Shown here: positions 1 through 7,828 of the stretch, piece after piece
Layout: each line of letters opens with the position of its first letter
How positions within the stretch are numbered: position 1 is the stretch's first letter
Assembly (NCBI RefSeq): GCF_002300555.2
Contig: NZ_NTHN02000028.1
Span: 1 to 64,000, forward strand
DNA: 64,000 bases
From: Alloyangia mangrovi
GTDB taxonomy: Bacteria; Pseudomonadota; Alphaproteobacteria; Rhodobacterales; Rhodobacteraceae
Reading direction: 5' to 3'
Notes under the pieces: model-generated
Told to the model about the DNA's origin: nothing
Seen by the model: the letters and a program-made list of their open reading frames with translations, nothing else
Databases searched by the model: none
Program-made: the position numbers and the translations under genes

Positions 1-202
1 GGATCAGGAAATAGCCCCCCGCTCGACCGCGTTTCGCCCCCAGATAGCCCGACTTCCGCAGGTCGAGCAGGATGTGCTCGAGAAAGCGCTTCGGCGCACC
101 CGACCGTTGCGCGACCTCTTCGATGGTCAGCGCCGTGCCATGCTCCACCGCGCCGAGCGCCATGAGCGATTTGAGGGCATATTTGGTCTTCTGGGTGATC
201 AT
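1..202 (-). CDS. Rrf2-family transcriptional regulator (partial, 3' part off the left edge)
   Basis: The reverse strand from an ATG at 202 reads without a stop to the window edge (67 complete codons). The N-terminus (MITQKTKYALKSLMALG, then a segment with EEVAQRSGAPKRFLEHIL and LRKSGYLGAKRGRGGY) is the winged-helix pattern of the Rrf2/IscR/NsrR family. The helix-turn-helix lies at about residues 25-45, followed by the glycine-rich wing. The C-terminal half, where cysteine ligands for an Fe-S cluster would lie, is outside the window, so whether it is a redox sensor cannot be judged. It is divergent from the Lrp-type gene, so the AT-rich gap between them probably holds both promoters. Confidence 0.85.
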   Translation of the reverse strand, partial: MITQKTKYALKSLMALGAVEHGTALTIEEVAQRSGAPKRFLEHILLDLRKSGYLGAKRGRAGGYFLI

Positions 203-329
203 GTCGGCAGTAAATCACCAATTTCGCGGCAGGAGAAGTCGTCTTTCTCTTAATCACGACAATAGCAGTAGACTTATTGTAAATTAGCGACATGCTGGGG
301 TCATGACCCGAGTCGCAGGAGGCGCCCGG
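203..329. promoter_or_regulatory. Divergent intergenic region between Rrf2- and Lrp-type regulators
   Basis: This gap separates two divergent regulator starts and is clearly more AT-rich than its surroundings, especially around 245-295. It contains a strong Shine-Dalgarno, AGGAGG at 317-322, seven bases before the ATG at 330. That fixes the Lrp start there rather than at the upstream ATG at 303. No convincing operator palindrome was found. Confidence 0.5.
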
Positions 330-800
330 ATGGATCTCGACCGCATAGACCGCAAGATCGTTGCTACGCTGATGGCCGACGCGACCGTGCCGCTCGCGCG
401 GCTGGCCGACATGGTGGGCCTGTCGCAGACGCCGTGCTGGAAGCGCCTGCGCAAGCTGCAGGAGGCCGGGGTGATCCGCGGCCGCGTGGCGCTGGTGGAT
501 CCCGAAAAGCTGGGGCTTGGCCTGACCGTCTTTGCCGGGGTGTCCGCCCCCGAGCAGGGCGCGGACTGGCAGCGCCGGTTCGAGGAGGTGGTGGGCGACC
601 TGCCCGAGGTCATGGAGGCCTACCAGCTTGCCGGGAGCCACGACTACGTGCTGCGCATCGTGGTGCGCGACATGGCCGATTTCGAGCGCATCCGGCGGCA
701 GATCACCGAGGCGATCCCGGTCCGGGATCTCTCGGCCAACTTCGCGCTGAAGCGGCTGAAGTCGCAGACGGTGCTGCCGATCGACACCGTGTCCGCCTGA
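330..800 (+). CDS. Lrp/AsnC family transcriptional regulator
   Basis: A 156-residue protein with the standard Lrp/AsnC architecture. An N-terminal winged helix opens with MDLDRIDRKIVATLM and continues through a recognition segment (LADMVGLSQTPCWKRLRKLQEAGVIRG). A C-terminal RAM/AsnC ligand-binding domain follows (VVGDLPEVMEAYQLAGSHDY, then the conserved LRIVVRDMADFE strand). These proteins bind amino acids or related metabolites and usually control a neighbouring gene. The immediate neighbours here are a divergent Rrf2 gene and decayed sequence downstream, so the target is unclear. The start is chosen for its perfect SD. Confidence 0.9.
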   Translation: MDLDRIDRKIVATLMADATVPLARLADMVGLSQTPCWKRLRKLQEAGVIRGRVALVDPEKLGLGLTVFAGVSAPEQGADWQRRFEEVVGDLPEVMEAYQLAGSHDYVLRIVVRDMADFERIRRQITEAIPVRDLSANFALKRLKSQTVLPIDTVSA

Positions 801-837
801 CGATCCCGGACGCGCCGTCCCGGATTCTTAGCCCCAG

Positions 838-1157
838 TCAGGGCGCGGCGTGTCGCCGGGACATCTCCCAGGCGCCGCGCCAGTAATCGCTGAGCGCGCG
901 CGACAGGTCGCGGCCGAAGTCGACGCGCGCGAAGGGGTGGCCGGCGAAGCCCGGATGGGCGCGTACGGTCTCGGGCAGGTCGGCCACCTGCCAGAGGCCG
1001 CGGGTCATCGCGAAGCTGCGGAAGAGCAGGTCCACGCCGTTTATCGCATGAAGTCCAGCGCCCGCTCCATGGACTGCCCCGCGCCGTCGAGCGCCTCCGA
1101 GAACTGTGTCTTGAAATCGATCAGAGCTTTGTCCGACAGCGCGGGTTCCAAAGGCCA
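838..1157 (-). pseudogene. Remnant of an unidentified minus-strand gene end, in two reading frames
   Basis: Two protein-like minus-strand segments lie end to end in different frames. One, from about 1157 to a TAA at 1041, ends with LDGAGQSMERALDFMR. The other runs from about 1036 to a TGA at 838, contains TRGLWQVADLPETVRAHPG and ends GAWEMSRRHAAP. Both have the codon bias of real genes, but neither has a start codon with an RBS, and the upstream part is replaced by the plus-strand isomerase sequence. They may be one frameshifted C-terminus or the ends of two genes. I do not recognise the family. The right end of this remnant overlaps the start of the isomerase ORF, which marks a rearrangement junction. 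Confidence 0.35.
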
Positions 1158-1557
1158 CCGCGTCGTCGAATACCTGAAGTGCCTCGGTCACGAGGTTATC
1201 GACGTCGGCTCCTACGACGAAGAACCCGTCGACTTTCCCGAGATCGCGCAGGCGGTGACCCGCGCGGTCAACGACGGTTCGGCCGAGCGCGGCCTGCTGG
1301 TCTGCGGCACCGGCGTCGGCGCCTCGATCGCCCCCAGCAAGGTCAAGGGCATCCGCGCCGCGGTCGGCCACGACGTGCATTCGGCGCATCAATGCGTCGA
1401 GCATGACGACGTCAACGTGCGCTGCATCGGGGCGCAGATCGTCGGGTCCTGGCTGGCGCTCGACCTCATCGACGCCTTCCAGAGCGCCGAGTTCTCGACC
1501 GACGAGGATTTCCGCCGCCGGGTCTCGATGCTGCACGACATGGACAACGCACGGTAA
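1111..1557 (+). CDS. RpiB/LacA/LacB-family sugar-phosphate isomerase, 5' end eroded
   Basis: From residue 8 the protein matches the RpiB/LacAB fold: SDSAG (the phosphate/substrate loop near the N-terminus), LGHEVIDVGSYDEEPVDFPE, the GLLVCGTGVGASIAPSKVKG active-site region and the HDDVNVRCIGAQIVG segment. The family interconverts aldose and ketose phosphates in the cytosol. Normal members begin MKIAIGSDHAGF. Here the first strand is degenerate, no ATG sits in the usual place, and the only in-frame start giving a normal length (148 aa) is a TTG without an SD. An ATG at 1048 would add 21 unrelated residues. Either a rearrangement removed the original start or the gene uses a weak TTG. Function is doubtful although the catalytic core is intact. 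Confidence 0.65.
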   Translation: MKSIRALSDSAGSKGHRVVEYLKCLGHEVIDVGSYDEEPVDFPEIAQAVTRAVNDGSAERGLLVCGTGVGASIAPSKVKGIRAAVGHDVHSAHQCVEHDDVNVRCIGAQIVGSWLALDLIDAFQSAEFSTDEDFRRRVSMLHDMDNAR

Positions 1558-1941
1558 GAGCGCGGGCGGGTTGGCGGTGCACCCCTGCCAACGCTTTCCG
1601 AAGGCCGTACCGCCCGCGATCCCCTCCGTAGGCGCGCGGGGGGGGTCTGCCCTTTGTGCTGCCGTCCGGACCGATGTCAAATAGCGCGAGCAACCTTGCG
1701 GCCCTGTGCCAACTTGCGTGGCAGCGCGTGCGAGGCCCGGGGACACGTCATTGACGGACTTGCGGCATCTCCACGAATTAGCGATGGCAATGAGCAACGC
1801 ACAGAATTTTTGCGATCTAGGGCGTTTGATTTCGCGGCGACGGGTCGAGGCCTCTCTTCCGTCATGATGGCTTGACCAGCTCGGCGACTATGCGAGCCCT
1901 AAGACCTCTGCGGGGCATCTCAGGGTCGTGATGAAGGCCTG
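1558..1941. other. Intergenic stretch without a supported gene
   Basis: About 380 bases with no ORF that has an RBS and family resemblance. Short plus-strand segments near 1670-1870 look weakly protein-like in two frames and may be decayed coding sequence. A run of eight G lies near 1640. No terminator or repeat is evident. Confidence 0.4.
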
Positions 1942-2127
1942 CTAGAGTGCTGACAGGAGCAGCGCGATTATGGCAATTGCCAAGACGGGAAGCGCGAGGA
2001 TAAGTGGCAGCGGGAACTGGTTGATTACTGGCGCCGGCTGGTAACAGTATCCACAGTCGGCAGCGCCGAGGCGAATTTTGTGGCCGCAGGATCGGCAGTG
2101 AAATAGCCGACGGCTCTGAGTACTCAT
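1942..2127 (-). CDS. Small zinc-ribbon membrane protein (hypothetical)
   Basis: A 61-residue protein. Residues 10-30 carry two cysteine pairs (CRSC and CGYC), the signature of a zinc ribbon. A proline-containing linker follows, and the last 25 residues are almost purely hydrophobic and form one transmembrane helix ending at the C-terminus. The ATG is preceded by TTGAGGAATAGTA, giving a good SD (GAGGA) with normal spacing, which supports real translation despite the short length. The cytosolic ribbon with a tail anchor suggests a membrane-tethered adaptor. No partner gene is adjacent and no function can be assigned. Confidence 0.6.
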   Translation of the reverse strand: MSTQSRRLFHCRSCGHKIRLGAADCGYCYQPAPVINQFPLPLILALPVLAIAIIALLLSAL

Positions 2128-2833
2128 TACTATTCCTCAATACGTAACGCGGAATATGGAAACGATAACGCTTCGCCACTGTACGCTAGGGTTCAACGCC
2201 AGAGCATGTAAATGAAAGCTCAGGTAACAATCAGTTGAGGCGGTGTGGTGGGGCCGCAACGGCGTAGTTGCATAGAACTACAAGATCTATCACGTGAACC
2301 CAGCATGACATCTGGGAACGATGAGCTGGCCTCCGAAGGCCTGCTACCAATCCACTAACTGGTCAAGCTACAATTAGGCGTCGGGTTGCCGCAGAGCTTG
2401 TTTCAGACGCAGGAAACGAGCTGAGCATCGGTTGAAAGATACTGGACTGATGCAGCGGAGCGGATCGACCAAGGCGAGTTCGATATGATTGCGGTCGGCT
2501 GCGCGCTGATCGCCGATCCGGATTGGCCCAAAAAGATCTTGGCAAGTGTAACGCCAAGGGCGTACGCACGGGCGCAGTTGTCAACTCTCACATGAATGGG
2601 AGCGTGGCCGCGGCGCTCTTGTGGCAAACTTGGCGTTGTGGAACCTTAAGGCTGGCCGACCTCGGGGGAGCGGCAGGGCACACTCATGCACGGTGGCACT
2701 CGACCCATGACGATTGTAAAATCGGCTGGGCTCTCTCGGAACCTGCTCTTCTGGTCTGGACAACCGAGGTCATTGGCCTAAGTGCGGAGAAATCCTACGA
2801 AAGATCGCCGCACCAATTCAAAGGGAGAGAGCG
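2128..2833. other. Low-density stretch around a gene remnant
   Basis: Apart from the flavin oxidoreductase remnant described separately, this stretch contains no ORF with an RBS or recognisable family. Base composition is less GC-rich than the flanking operons and coding signal is patchy, consistent with decayed or imported sequence. A candidate SD (GGGAGA) for the following gene lies at its right end. Confidence 0.4.
2425..2595 (+). pseudogene. C-terminal remnant of an Old Yellow Enzyme-type NADH:flavin oxidoreductase
   Basis: The plus strand reads about 56 codons that match the end of the OYE/2,4-dienoyl-CoA-reductase-like TIM barrel: ERIDQGEFDMIAVGCALIADPDW followed by PKKI and a short tail to TGA. 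The pattern GEFDMIAVG-x-ALIADPDWP surrounds the FMN phosphate-binding end of the barrel, and the usual GR is GC here. Nothing upstream continues the protein: an in-frame TGA lies directly before, and the sequence before that has no barrel motifs. It is a relic of a deleted or recombined gene. Confidence 0.7.
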
Positions 2834-3583
2834 TTGACTCGACGGTTGGTGAACCTCGGGAGCGGATTCTGGAATATCCGTTGCACCATGAAGGTGGTCG
2901 GTGTCATCAACGTCGGGACGCACGTTTCGATCGTTCGGCTACAGAGCGGCCGTTTCGTATTCCTCGACAGCTACACACTGAATGGGGAAATCCGCGAGCT
3001 GGTCATGGATCTGACCAAGGATGGCAGTCTGGTGGACGCGGTCCTCAATCTTCACCCGTTCCACACGCTGCACTGCGCTGCCATGGCTCGGGATTTCCCA
3101 AAAGCGAAATTCTACGGCTCTGAGCGGCATCATCGTGTCTGCACCTCGGTGCCCTGGGAAGCTGAGCGCGTTGAAAGCGCAGCGGTGGCAGAGCGGTATT
3201 CTAGCGATCTCCAGTTTTCGCTGCCGTCGGGCATCCAGTATTTTTCTGAAAATGAGAAGGTGCATGCGGGCTCACTCCTGGCATTTCATCCGGCCAGCGG
3301 GTCTCTGCACGTCGATGACACGCTGAATGTTCTGCCTGTGCCAGGAGCTCTGCGGGGGTACGTGCCGCGGCTCGTCCTGCATCCCACGCTAGGGGCGGCG
3401 ATGAATGCAGAGGACGGTGCTGAAGAGAAGTTCTGCCGCTGGCTAGAGGAAATTGGGGCGCGATGGTGCGGCACGAAGTCCGTCTGCGCCGCCCATAATG
3501 GGGTCGCACGTTTTGCTGAGGGCGATTTCGAGCAGGTCATGCGCGGACTCGCAGCACGAACCCGGAAAAGGACAGCTGCCTAG
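2834..3583 (+). CDS. Metallo-beta-lactamase-fold-like hypothetical protein
   Basis: A 249-residue protein starting at TTG, six bases after an AGGGAG SD. It has the strand order and spacing of small MBL-fold hydrolases: THVSIVRLQSGRFVFLDSY early, NLHPFHTLHCAAMARDFPKAKFYG in the position of the metal-binding loop, and a later LHVDDTLNVLP segment. The classical HxHxDH motif is replaced by HPFHTLH, so metal binding is uncertain. The end (TKSVCAAHNGVARFAEGDFEQVM) also resembles the final strand-helix of this fold. I recognise the fold type but not a characterised subfamily. It stands alone, with no operon partner. Confidence 0.5.
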   Translation: MTRRLVNLGSGFWNIRCTMKVVGVINVGTHVSIVRLQSGRFVFLDSYTLNGEIRELVMDLTKDGSLVDAVLNLHPFHTLHCAAMARDFPKAKFYGSERHHRVCTSVPWEAERVESAAVAERYSSDLQFSLPSGIQYFSENEKVHAGSLLAFHPASGSLHVDDTLNVLPVPGALRGYVPRLVLHPTLGAAMNAEDGAEEKFCRWLEEIGARWCGTKSVCAAHNGVARFAEGDFEQVMRGLAARTRKRTAA

Positions 3584-3613
3584 CCTTGCCCCAGGCCCGC
3601 GCTGCAGACCGCG

Positions 3614-3808
3614 TTAGACGCCCATGACCCGCAATTCCATGGCGGTCTCTGGGATGACGAAGGTGCCGTCCGCGTTCGCCTCGACCTTGCGCCCGTTACC
3701 CAGCACATAGCGTTGGTGGGTTCCATCAGATTGCCTGAACACGGTGACGGCGCGGCCGACCACGTCTTCGCATTCCATGATCTGAATGTTCATCCATTCG
3801 GCTGACAT
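3614..3808 (-). CDS. Small hypothetical protein, 64 aa
   Basis: The start is set by an excellent SD (GGAGG) five bases before the ATG. A longer in-frame reading upstream to 3904 lacks an RBS. The protein is acidic and predicted to be a small beta-rich fold, with segments NIQIMECEDVVGRAVTVF, GTHQRYVLGNGRKVEANADG and TFVIPETAMELRVMGV. No signal peptide or transmembrane helix is present. I do not recognise the family, and it is isolated between a convergent gene and a long non-coding stretch. Confidence 0.55.
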   Translation of the reverse strand: MSAEWMNIQIMECEDVVGRAVTVFRQSDGTHQRYVLGNGRKVEANADGTFVIPETAMELRVMGV

Positions 3809-4330
3809 GTCTTCCTCCAGCGCAGTGATGCCGTCGCTCGATGTCTTGCCTGCAGCAGTGTTCTGCTTTCTTCCACCGTCGGCGATAGGGCCCAGTCTCG
3901 GCAAGGGGAGATTTCAACCTCAGGCAGATTGAGCTAGCTTCTGCCCGAGACTTGTCGTGTGAATAGGGGCCGAAAGTGGGGCGTGGCAAGTCATATGTTC
4001 GTCATTTGTTCTTGTTGCGCGTAAGGATAATTATGGTGAAAACCCAAGCCCCGGTGGATGACCATTCTATCTGCTGAACACCAAAATTCCTTCCAGTGTC
4101 TCCTGCAAGCACGGTGTCGGACCGTCCCGTCACCAGAAAATCAGGCGCGGCAGCTGGCCATGGGATCGTGATCGCGCCTGGGGCTGCTTTGGTGATGCCC
4201 CTTTGTAGCGGCCTACGCCCGCTCAAGTTAGCCTCCGATAATCACATGGACGATGCGCTGGCACCTTGAGTACCCGGGTCATTTTCACGAGCGCAGGCTC
4301 GGCAGGGTTTGCCGCAATCGTCGCCGGGCG
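3809..4330. other. Intergenic stretch without a supported gene
   Basis: About 520 bases before the GH3 gene end. Short ORFs exist on both strands but none has an SD or a recognisable motif. One minus-strand reading (about 4002-4226) has slightly protein-like content and no start signal. No clear terminator hairpin for the upstream minus-strand operon was identified here. Confidence 0.35.
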
Positions 4331-5377
4331 TTAGCTTCCGTTGCTAGCTTTCTCCCGGGACCAGCTCTCGAACCGATGAGCGGCGGAGCGGATCCTGCGT
4401 GCGGATTCGCCAAGCTCCTCTTCCGACAGCATGCCTGAATCTACCGCAGCCATGATCGACCTCACGACATCACTGAGTTGAGAGCCCGTATCCGCAAGCA
4501 GCAGGTAGTCGCATCCGGCAGCAAGGGCCTGGACCGCGACATGGGGCACACTATCGCCTCGCAGCGTGGCAGCCGCGTCAAGATCGTCGGCCATGACGAT
4601 GCCTTCAAAGCCGAAAGGCCCTTTCAGCCTCTCTATGATCGCCGGCGTGCGCAGGGCAGCCAGCCTGGGTTCCAAGGCCGTGACGGGCGCCGGGCCGACC
4701 ATCATCATCGCCGTGCCGGCGGCGATCGCGGCGTGGAAGGGCGCGGCGCCCGCGGCGAGCACCTCCAGCGGGACGTCACAGACCGCCTGCGGATCGAGCG
4801 CCGGGTCTCCGGTGACCGAGGCAAAGCCCGGGAAGTGCTTCGAACAGGTCGCCACCCCGGCAGATTGCACGCCGGTCACATAGGCGCGGGCCAGCCGGGC
4901 CGCGCGGGCCGGCTCGAGCGACATCTTGCGCCCCTCGAGCCAGGGGTTGCTTCCCGGCAGGCTGTCGAGGACCGGCGCCAGGAACAGGTTGACGCCAAGC
5001 GCGCATGCCTCCTGTGCGACACGGGCACAGGCGGCCTCGACCTCGGCTTCGGACAAGTCCTCGCCGCTATGGATGTCGGGAAACGGCGACACCAGGTCAT
5101 GCAGCCGGCAGATGCCACCCAGTTCCTGGTCGATCGCCGCCAGCAGCGTGCCGCTGCGCGCCCGGACGGCCTCGATGCCCTGGATGATGTCGTGGGCGGT
5201 CTCGCTGCTGCGGCGGACATCGGACATGCGCCGCGCGACGTATTCGGAGCGACTTTCGCCGAAGAGAGCCGAGACTCCCCCGCCATCCAGAAACCGCCGC
5301 ATCTCGTCGCTGAGCGTCAGCCCGTCAAAGGCTGGCAGCAGGACCGCGCGGGCGTTTTCCTCGACCGACCAACTCAT
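4331..5377 (-). CDS. Glycoside hydrolase family 3 enzyme (beta-glycosidase/NagZ-like)
   Basis: A 348-residue single-domain GH3 barrel. The family's diagnostic KHFPG is at 180-184, and the nucleophile-bearing strand GIVMADDLDAAATLRG puts the candidate catalytic Asp at 264. The N-terminal AIDQELGGICRL segment is the conserved beta-strand region. NagZ enzymes carry an Asp-Ser-His dyad loop after KHFPGHG. Here the loop is GFASVTGDPALD without His, so N-acetylhexosaminidase activity is not assured. There is no signal peptide. It is the last gene of the minus-strand operon, and its ATG overlaps the stop of the upstream hydrolase (ATGA), indicating translational coupling. Confidence 0.8.
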   Translation of the reverse strand: MSWSVEENARAVLLPAFDGLTLSDEMRRFLDGGGVSALFGESRSEYVARRMSDVRRSSETAHDIIQGIEAVRARSGTLLAAIDQELGGICRLHDLVSPFPDIHSGEDLSEAEVEAACARVAQEACALGVNLFLAPVLDSLPGSNPWLEGRKMSLEPARAARLARAYVTGVQSAGVATCSKHFPGFASVTGDPALDPQAVCDVPLEVLAAGAAPFHAAIAAGTAMMMVGPAPVTALEPRLAALRTPAIIERLKGPFGFEGIVMADDLDAAATLRGDSVPHVAVQALAAGCDYLLLADTGSQLSDVVRSIMAAVDSGMLSEEELGESARRIRSAAHRFESWSREKASNGS

Positions 5378-6291
5378 TCTGCGGCCCCGATTAGCCGGGT
5401 CGTGAACCAGTCGACGGTTGCGGGGGCCAGGTGTTCCTCCACCACGGATTTGGCCTCCTCCCAGTTCCAGCCGTGATCGCTGTCGATCGTGATCAATACC
5501 TCGGGGCCCTCATGGTAATTCAGCAGGACCTCGGCGGCCAGCGGCTGCGGCGTGACGATGGTTTCGCGCAGGCCCGCCATGATCGCCAGCGGCCCGGGAT
5601 AGCCGGCAATGGCGGCGACCGGATCGACCGTTACCAATTCATGGAAAAAACGCGCGTTCAGCGTGGTTTCGCCTCCCCAGGACATGGGCGCGGTCACCGG
5701 CTGATCGGCCGGCGCGCGCAGCGCCGTCTCAACAGCATCCGAGCCGAGAATTCCCGCATAGGTGCGCAGGGGGTTGGTGACCGGCGCCCAAAGTGCGACG
5801 GCGCTGACCTCGGGGCGCAGGCCGGCCAGATGGGCCCCCACCAGCCCGCCCTGGCTATAGCCCAGAACGCCGATCCGGCTGCTGTCGACAGCGCCATGCG
5901 CCTGCAGGAAGTCGAAGGCGGCAACGGCATCGGCGATCTGTCCCGTGAAGGTTGTCTCGACCCAAGCGCCGGTGCTCTCGCCCGAGCCGGCGAAATCGAT
6001 ACGCAGCGAGGCGATGCCGGCCTCTGCCAGGGCGGCCGCCATGAGGGTATAGAGGCCCGTCCCATCCACGGGCGAGGGTGTTTCGTTGCGCTGCCCGGTA
6101 AAGCCGTGCAGCATCAGCACCACCGGCGGCATTTCCACATCGTCGGGCAGGTTCACCGTCGCCGCCAATTTCTGCCCGTGCGAGGCAATGGTCAGCGTGC
6201 TTTCCGCCGCCGGGGTGATTGTCGGCAGAAGCAGCGTCAGTCCCAGCGCGATGCCCGTGACCATACCCCGGCTCGCAGTAATGCTATTCAT
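5374..6291 (-). CDS. Secreted alpha/beta-hydrolase (esterase-like)
   Basis: About 305 residues. A hydrophobic N-terminal signal peptide (residues 1-29, ending near TPAAES) is followed by an alpha/beta-hydrolase fold with oxyanion segment VLMLHGFTG, nucleophile elbow GYSQGG (Ser) and the late acid/His region ending in IDSDHGWNWEEA. Likely periplasmic, hydrolysing an ester or similar bond. An upstream ATG at 6321 lacks an SD, whereas GGGAAGA precedes the ATG at 6291. It overlaps the end of the GMC gene and the start of the GH3 gene, so these last three genes are translated as a block. Confidence 0.8.
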   Translation of the reverse strand: MNSITASRGMVTGIALGLTLLLPTITPAAESTLTIASHGQKLAATVNLPDDVEMPPVVLMLHGFTGQRNETPSPVDGTGLYTLMAAALAEAGIASLRIDFAGSGESTGAWVETTFTGQIADAVAAFDFLQAHGAVDSSRIGVLGYSQGGLVGAHLAGLRPEVSAVALWAPVTNPLRTYAGILGSDAVETALRAPADQPVTAPMSWGGETTLNARFFHELVTVDPVAAIAGYPGPLAIMAGLRETIVTPQPLAAEVLLNYHEGPEVLITIDSDHGWNWEEAKSVVEEHLAPATVDWFTTRLIGAAE

Positions 6292-7822
6292 GTCTATCTT
6301 CCCATTGGCGAAGGTGATCATCGTTTGTTGTCAGAAACTTGCGAATACCTTCCGCCGCGCGTAGCGCCAGTGCGGCGACTGTCAGCGCAGGGTTCACCGC
6401 TGCCGAGGTCGGCAGCACCGAGGCATCCGTGATCCAGAGGTTGCCGATTTGATGGCTCCGCAGGTCCGGGGCGACGACCGACGTCGCTGCATCTTGTCCC
6501 AGGCGCGCCGTGCCACATTGATGCGATGTCGTCCTCACCCCGAACGTTCTTGTCAGCACGATCGGGAAGCCTGCGCGTTTCATCAGCTCGCGCGTACGCT
6601 GAATGAGGGCCCTGTGCGCGCGCATGTTGCTACGCTGCCAGTGGATGACGATACGGCCATCCCGGAACGTCACCCGGCTTTCGGGATCGGGCAGGTCCTC
6701 GCTTTGCAGGAACCAGCCAAACGCATAGGCCGCCAGCACCCGCGCCAGGGGCATCGGCAGCCAGCGCATGTTGGACTTCAACACCGCAGCGGTGACCCGC
6801 CCCAACCCCTGCACATTGCCGAGCGGCGCCCGGGTCTGCGGATCGGCATCGTAAAAATCATTCAGGCTGAGGGTCTTTTGATAGACCGACGTGTTCCGCA
6901 GCAAAGGGTTGATCGTCAGCATGGCCGAGCTGTTGTGGTTCATGAAATTCCGGCCAACCTGATCGGAGCCGTTTGCCAGCCCGGAGGGATGGGCGGCATT
7001 GGCCGACTTCAGCAGCAGGGCGGCGGACTGGACGGCCCCGGCGGCCAGTGCGAAGCCCCGCGCGCGGATCATGATGTCCCTGCCTTCCCCGCGGACCAAA
7101 GCGCCGATGATCCTCGCGCCCGACGGATCGGTGTCCAGCCGGATGACCTCGGCCCCGGTCAGCAGGCGCACGTTATCATGGGTCAGGGCCTCTGTCAGGG
7201 GCCCGGACTCGGCATCGATCTTGCCCATGCCGGTGTTCGGGAAGGCGTCCCAACCGGTCTGGCCTCCGGCCAGCCAGGCGCCGATGTCGATGGCCAGCGG
7301 CAGCGAGGCGGGGTGGGCTCCGGCGCACTTCAGACGGCGGCGCACCTCGGCAATGACGGGCTCGTCCGGAACAGCGGGCCAGCCATAAGGCTGGTTTCGC
7401 GGTGGGTCGGTTGGGTCTTCGCCCCCCTGCCCCCGCACCCGGAACATGGCCTCGGCGGCATCGTACCAGGGGCTGAGCTCCGCGTACGCCAAGGGCCAGC
7501 CGGGGGTGACTCCCTCAAAATGCCGGCGCGGCGCGAAGTCCGCTTCGCGAAAGCGGTACATGACCGCGCCGTAGAACTTGGAATTGCCCCCCACCGCATA
7601 GTGGTTGCCCGCAACGAAAGGAGTCCCGTCAGAACTCAGCCACTGCTCGGTCGGGGCGAAATGTCCACGGAGGAAAATCGCGCGATCGTCGCGGGCCTCC
7701 GGGCAAGGCCCTAGACGCTGGCCCTTCTCGAGAATGAGAATGCGAAGCCCGGACGGGGCAAGCGCCGCCGCGAGGGAAGCGCCGCCGATGCCCGAACCGA
7801 TGATGACCAGATCGGCATCCAT
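6284..7822 (-). CDS. GMC-family FAD-dependent oxidoreductase
   Basis: A 512-residue flavoprotein: dinucleotide-binding motif GSGIGGASLAAAL at the N-terminus, FAD-contact segment YAVGGNSKFYGAVMYRF, the second GMC signature (ALAAGAVQSAALLLKS), and a C-terminal block SHQCGTARLG plus a NPALTVAALALRAAEG tail that holds the catalytic His/Asn region. It is closest in style to sugar and polyol dehydrogenases of the gluconate/fructose dehydrogenase type. There is no signal peptide. Its place directly after an ABC sugar importer ATPase (six-base gap) suggests it oxidises the imported sugar or sugar alcohol. Confidence 0.85.
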   Translation of the reverse strand: MDADLVIIGSGIGGASLAAALAPSGLRILILEKGQRLGPCPEARDDRAIFLRGHFAPTEQWLSSDGTPFVAGNHYAVGGNSKFYGAVMYRFREADFAPRRHFEGVTPGWPLAYAELSPWYDAAEAMFRVRGQGGEDPTDPPRNQPYGWPAVPDEPVIAEVRRRLKCAGAHPASLPLAIDIGAWLAGGQTGWDAFPNTGMGKIDAESGPLTEALTHDNVRLLTGAEVIRLDTDPSGARIIGALVRGEGRDIMIRARGFALAAGAVQSAALLLKSANAAHPSGLANGSDQVGRNFMNHNSSAMLTINPLLRNTSVYQKTLSLNDFYDADPQTRAPLGNVQGLGRVTAAVLKSNMRWLPMPLARVLAAYAFGWFLQSEDLPDPESRVTFRDGRIVIHWQRSNMRAHRALIQRTRELMKRAGFPIVLTRTFGVRTTSHQCGTARLGQDAATSVVAPDLRSHQIGNLWITDASVLPTSAAVNPALTVAALALRAAEGIRKFLTTNDDHLRQWEDRHE

Positions 7823-7828
7823 GGCGTG

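Noticed and set aside
1670-1870. Short protein-like plus-strand segments in two frames
   Set aside because: No start with an SD, no family resemblance, and a frame change between segments; recorded only as possible decay.
4002-4226. 74-codon minus-strand ORF
   Set aside because: No SD and no recognisable domain; neighbouring sequence lacks coding bias.
4331-5377. Assigning the GH3 protein as NagZ (cell-wall recycling)
   Set aside because: The Asp-Ser-His loop after KHFPGHG is not present and the gene lies in a catabolic operon.
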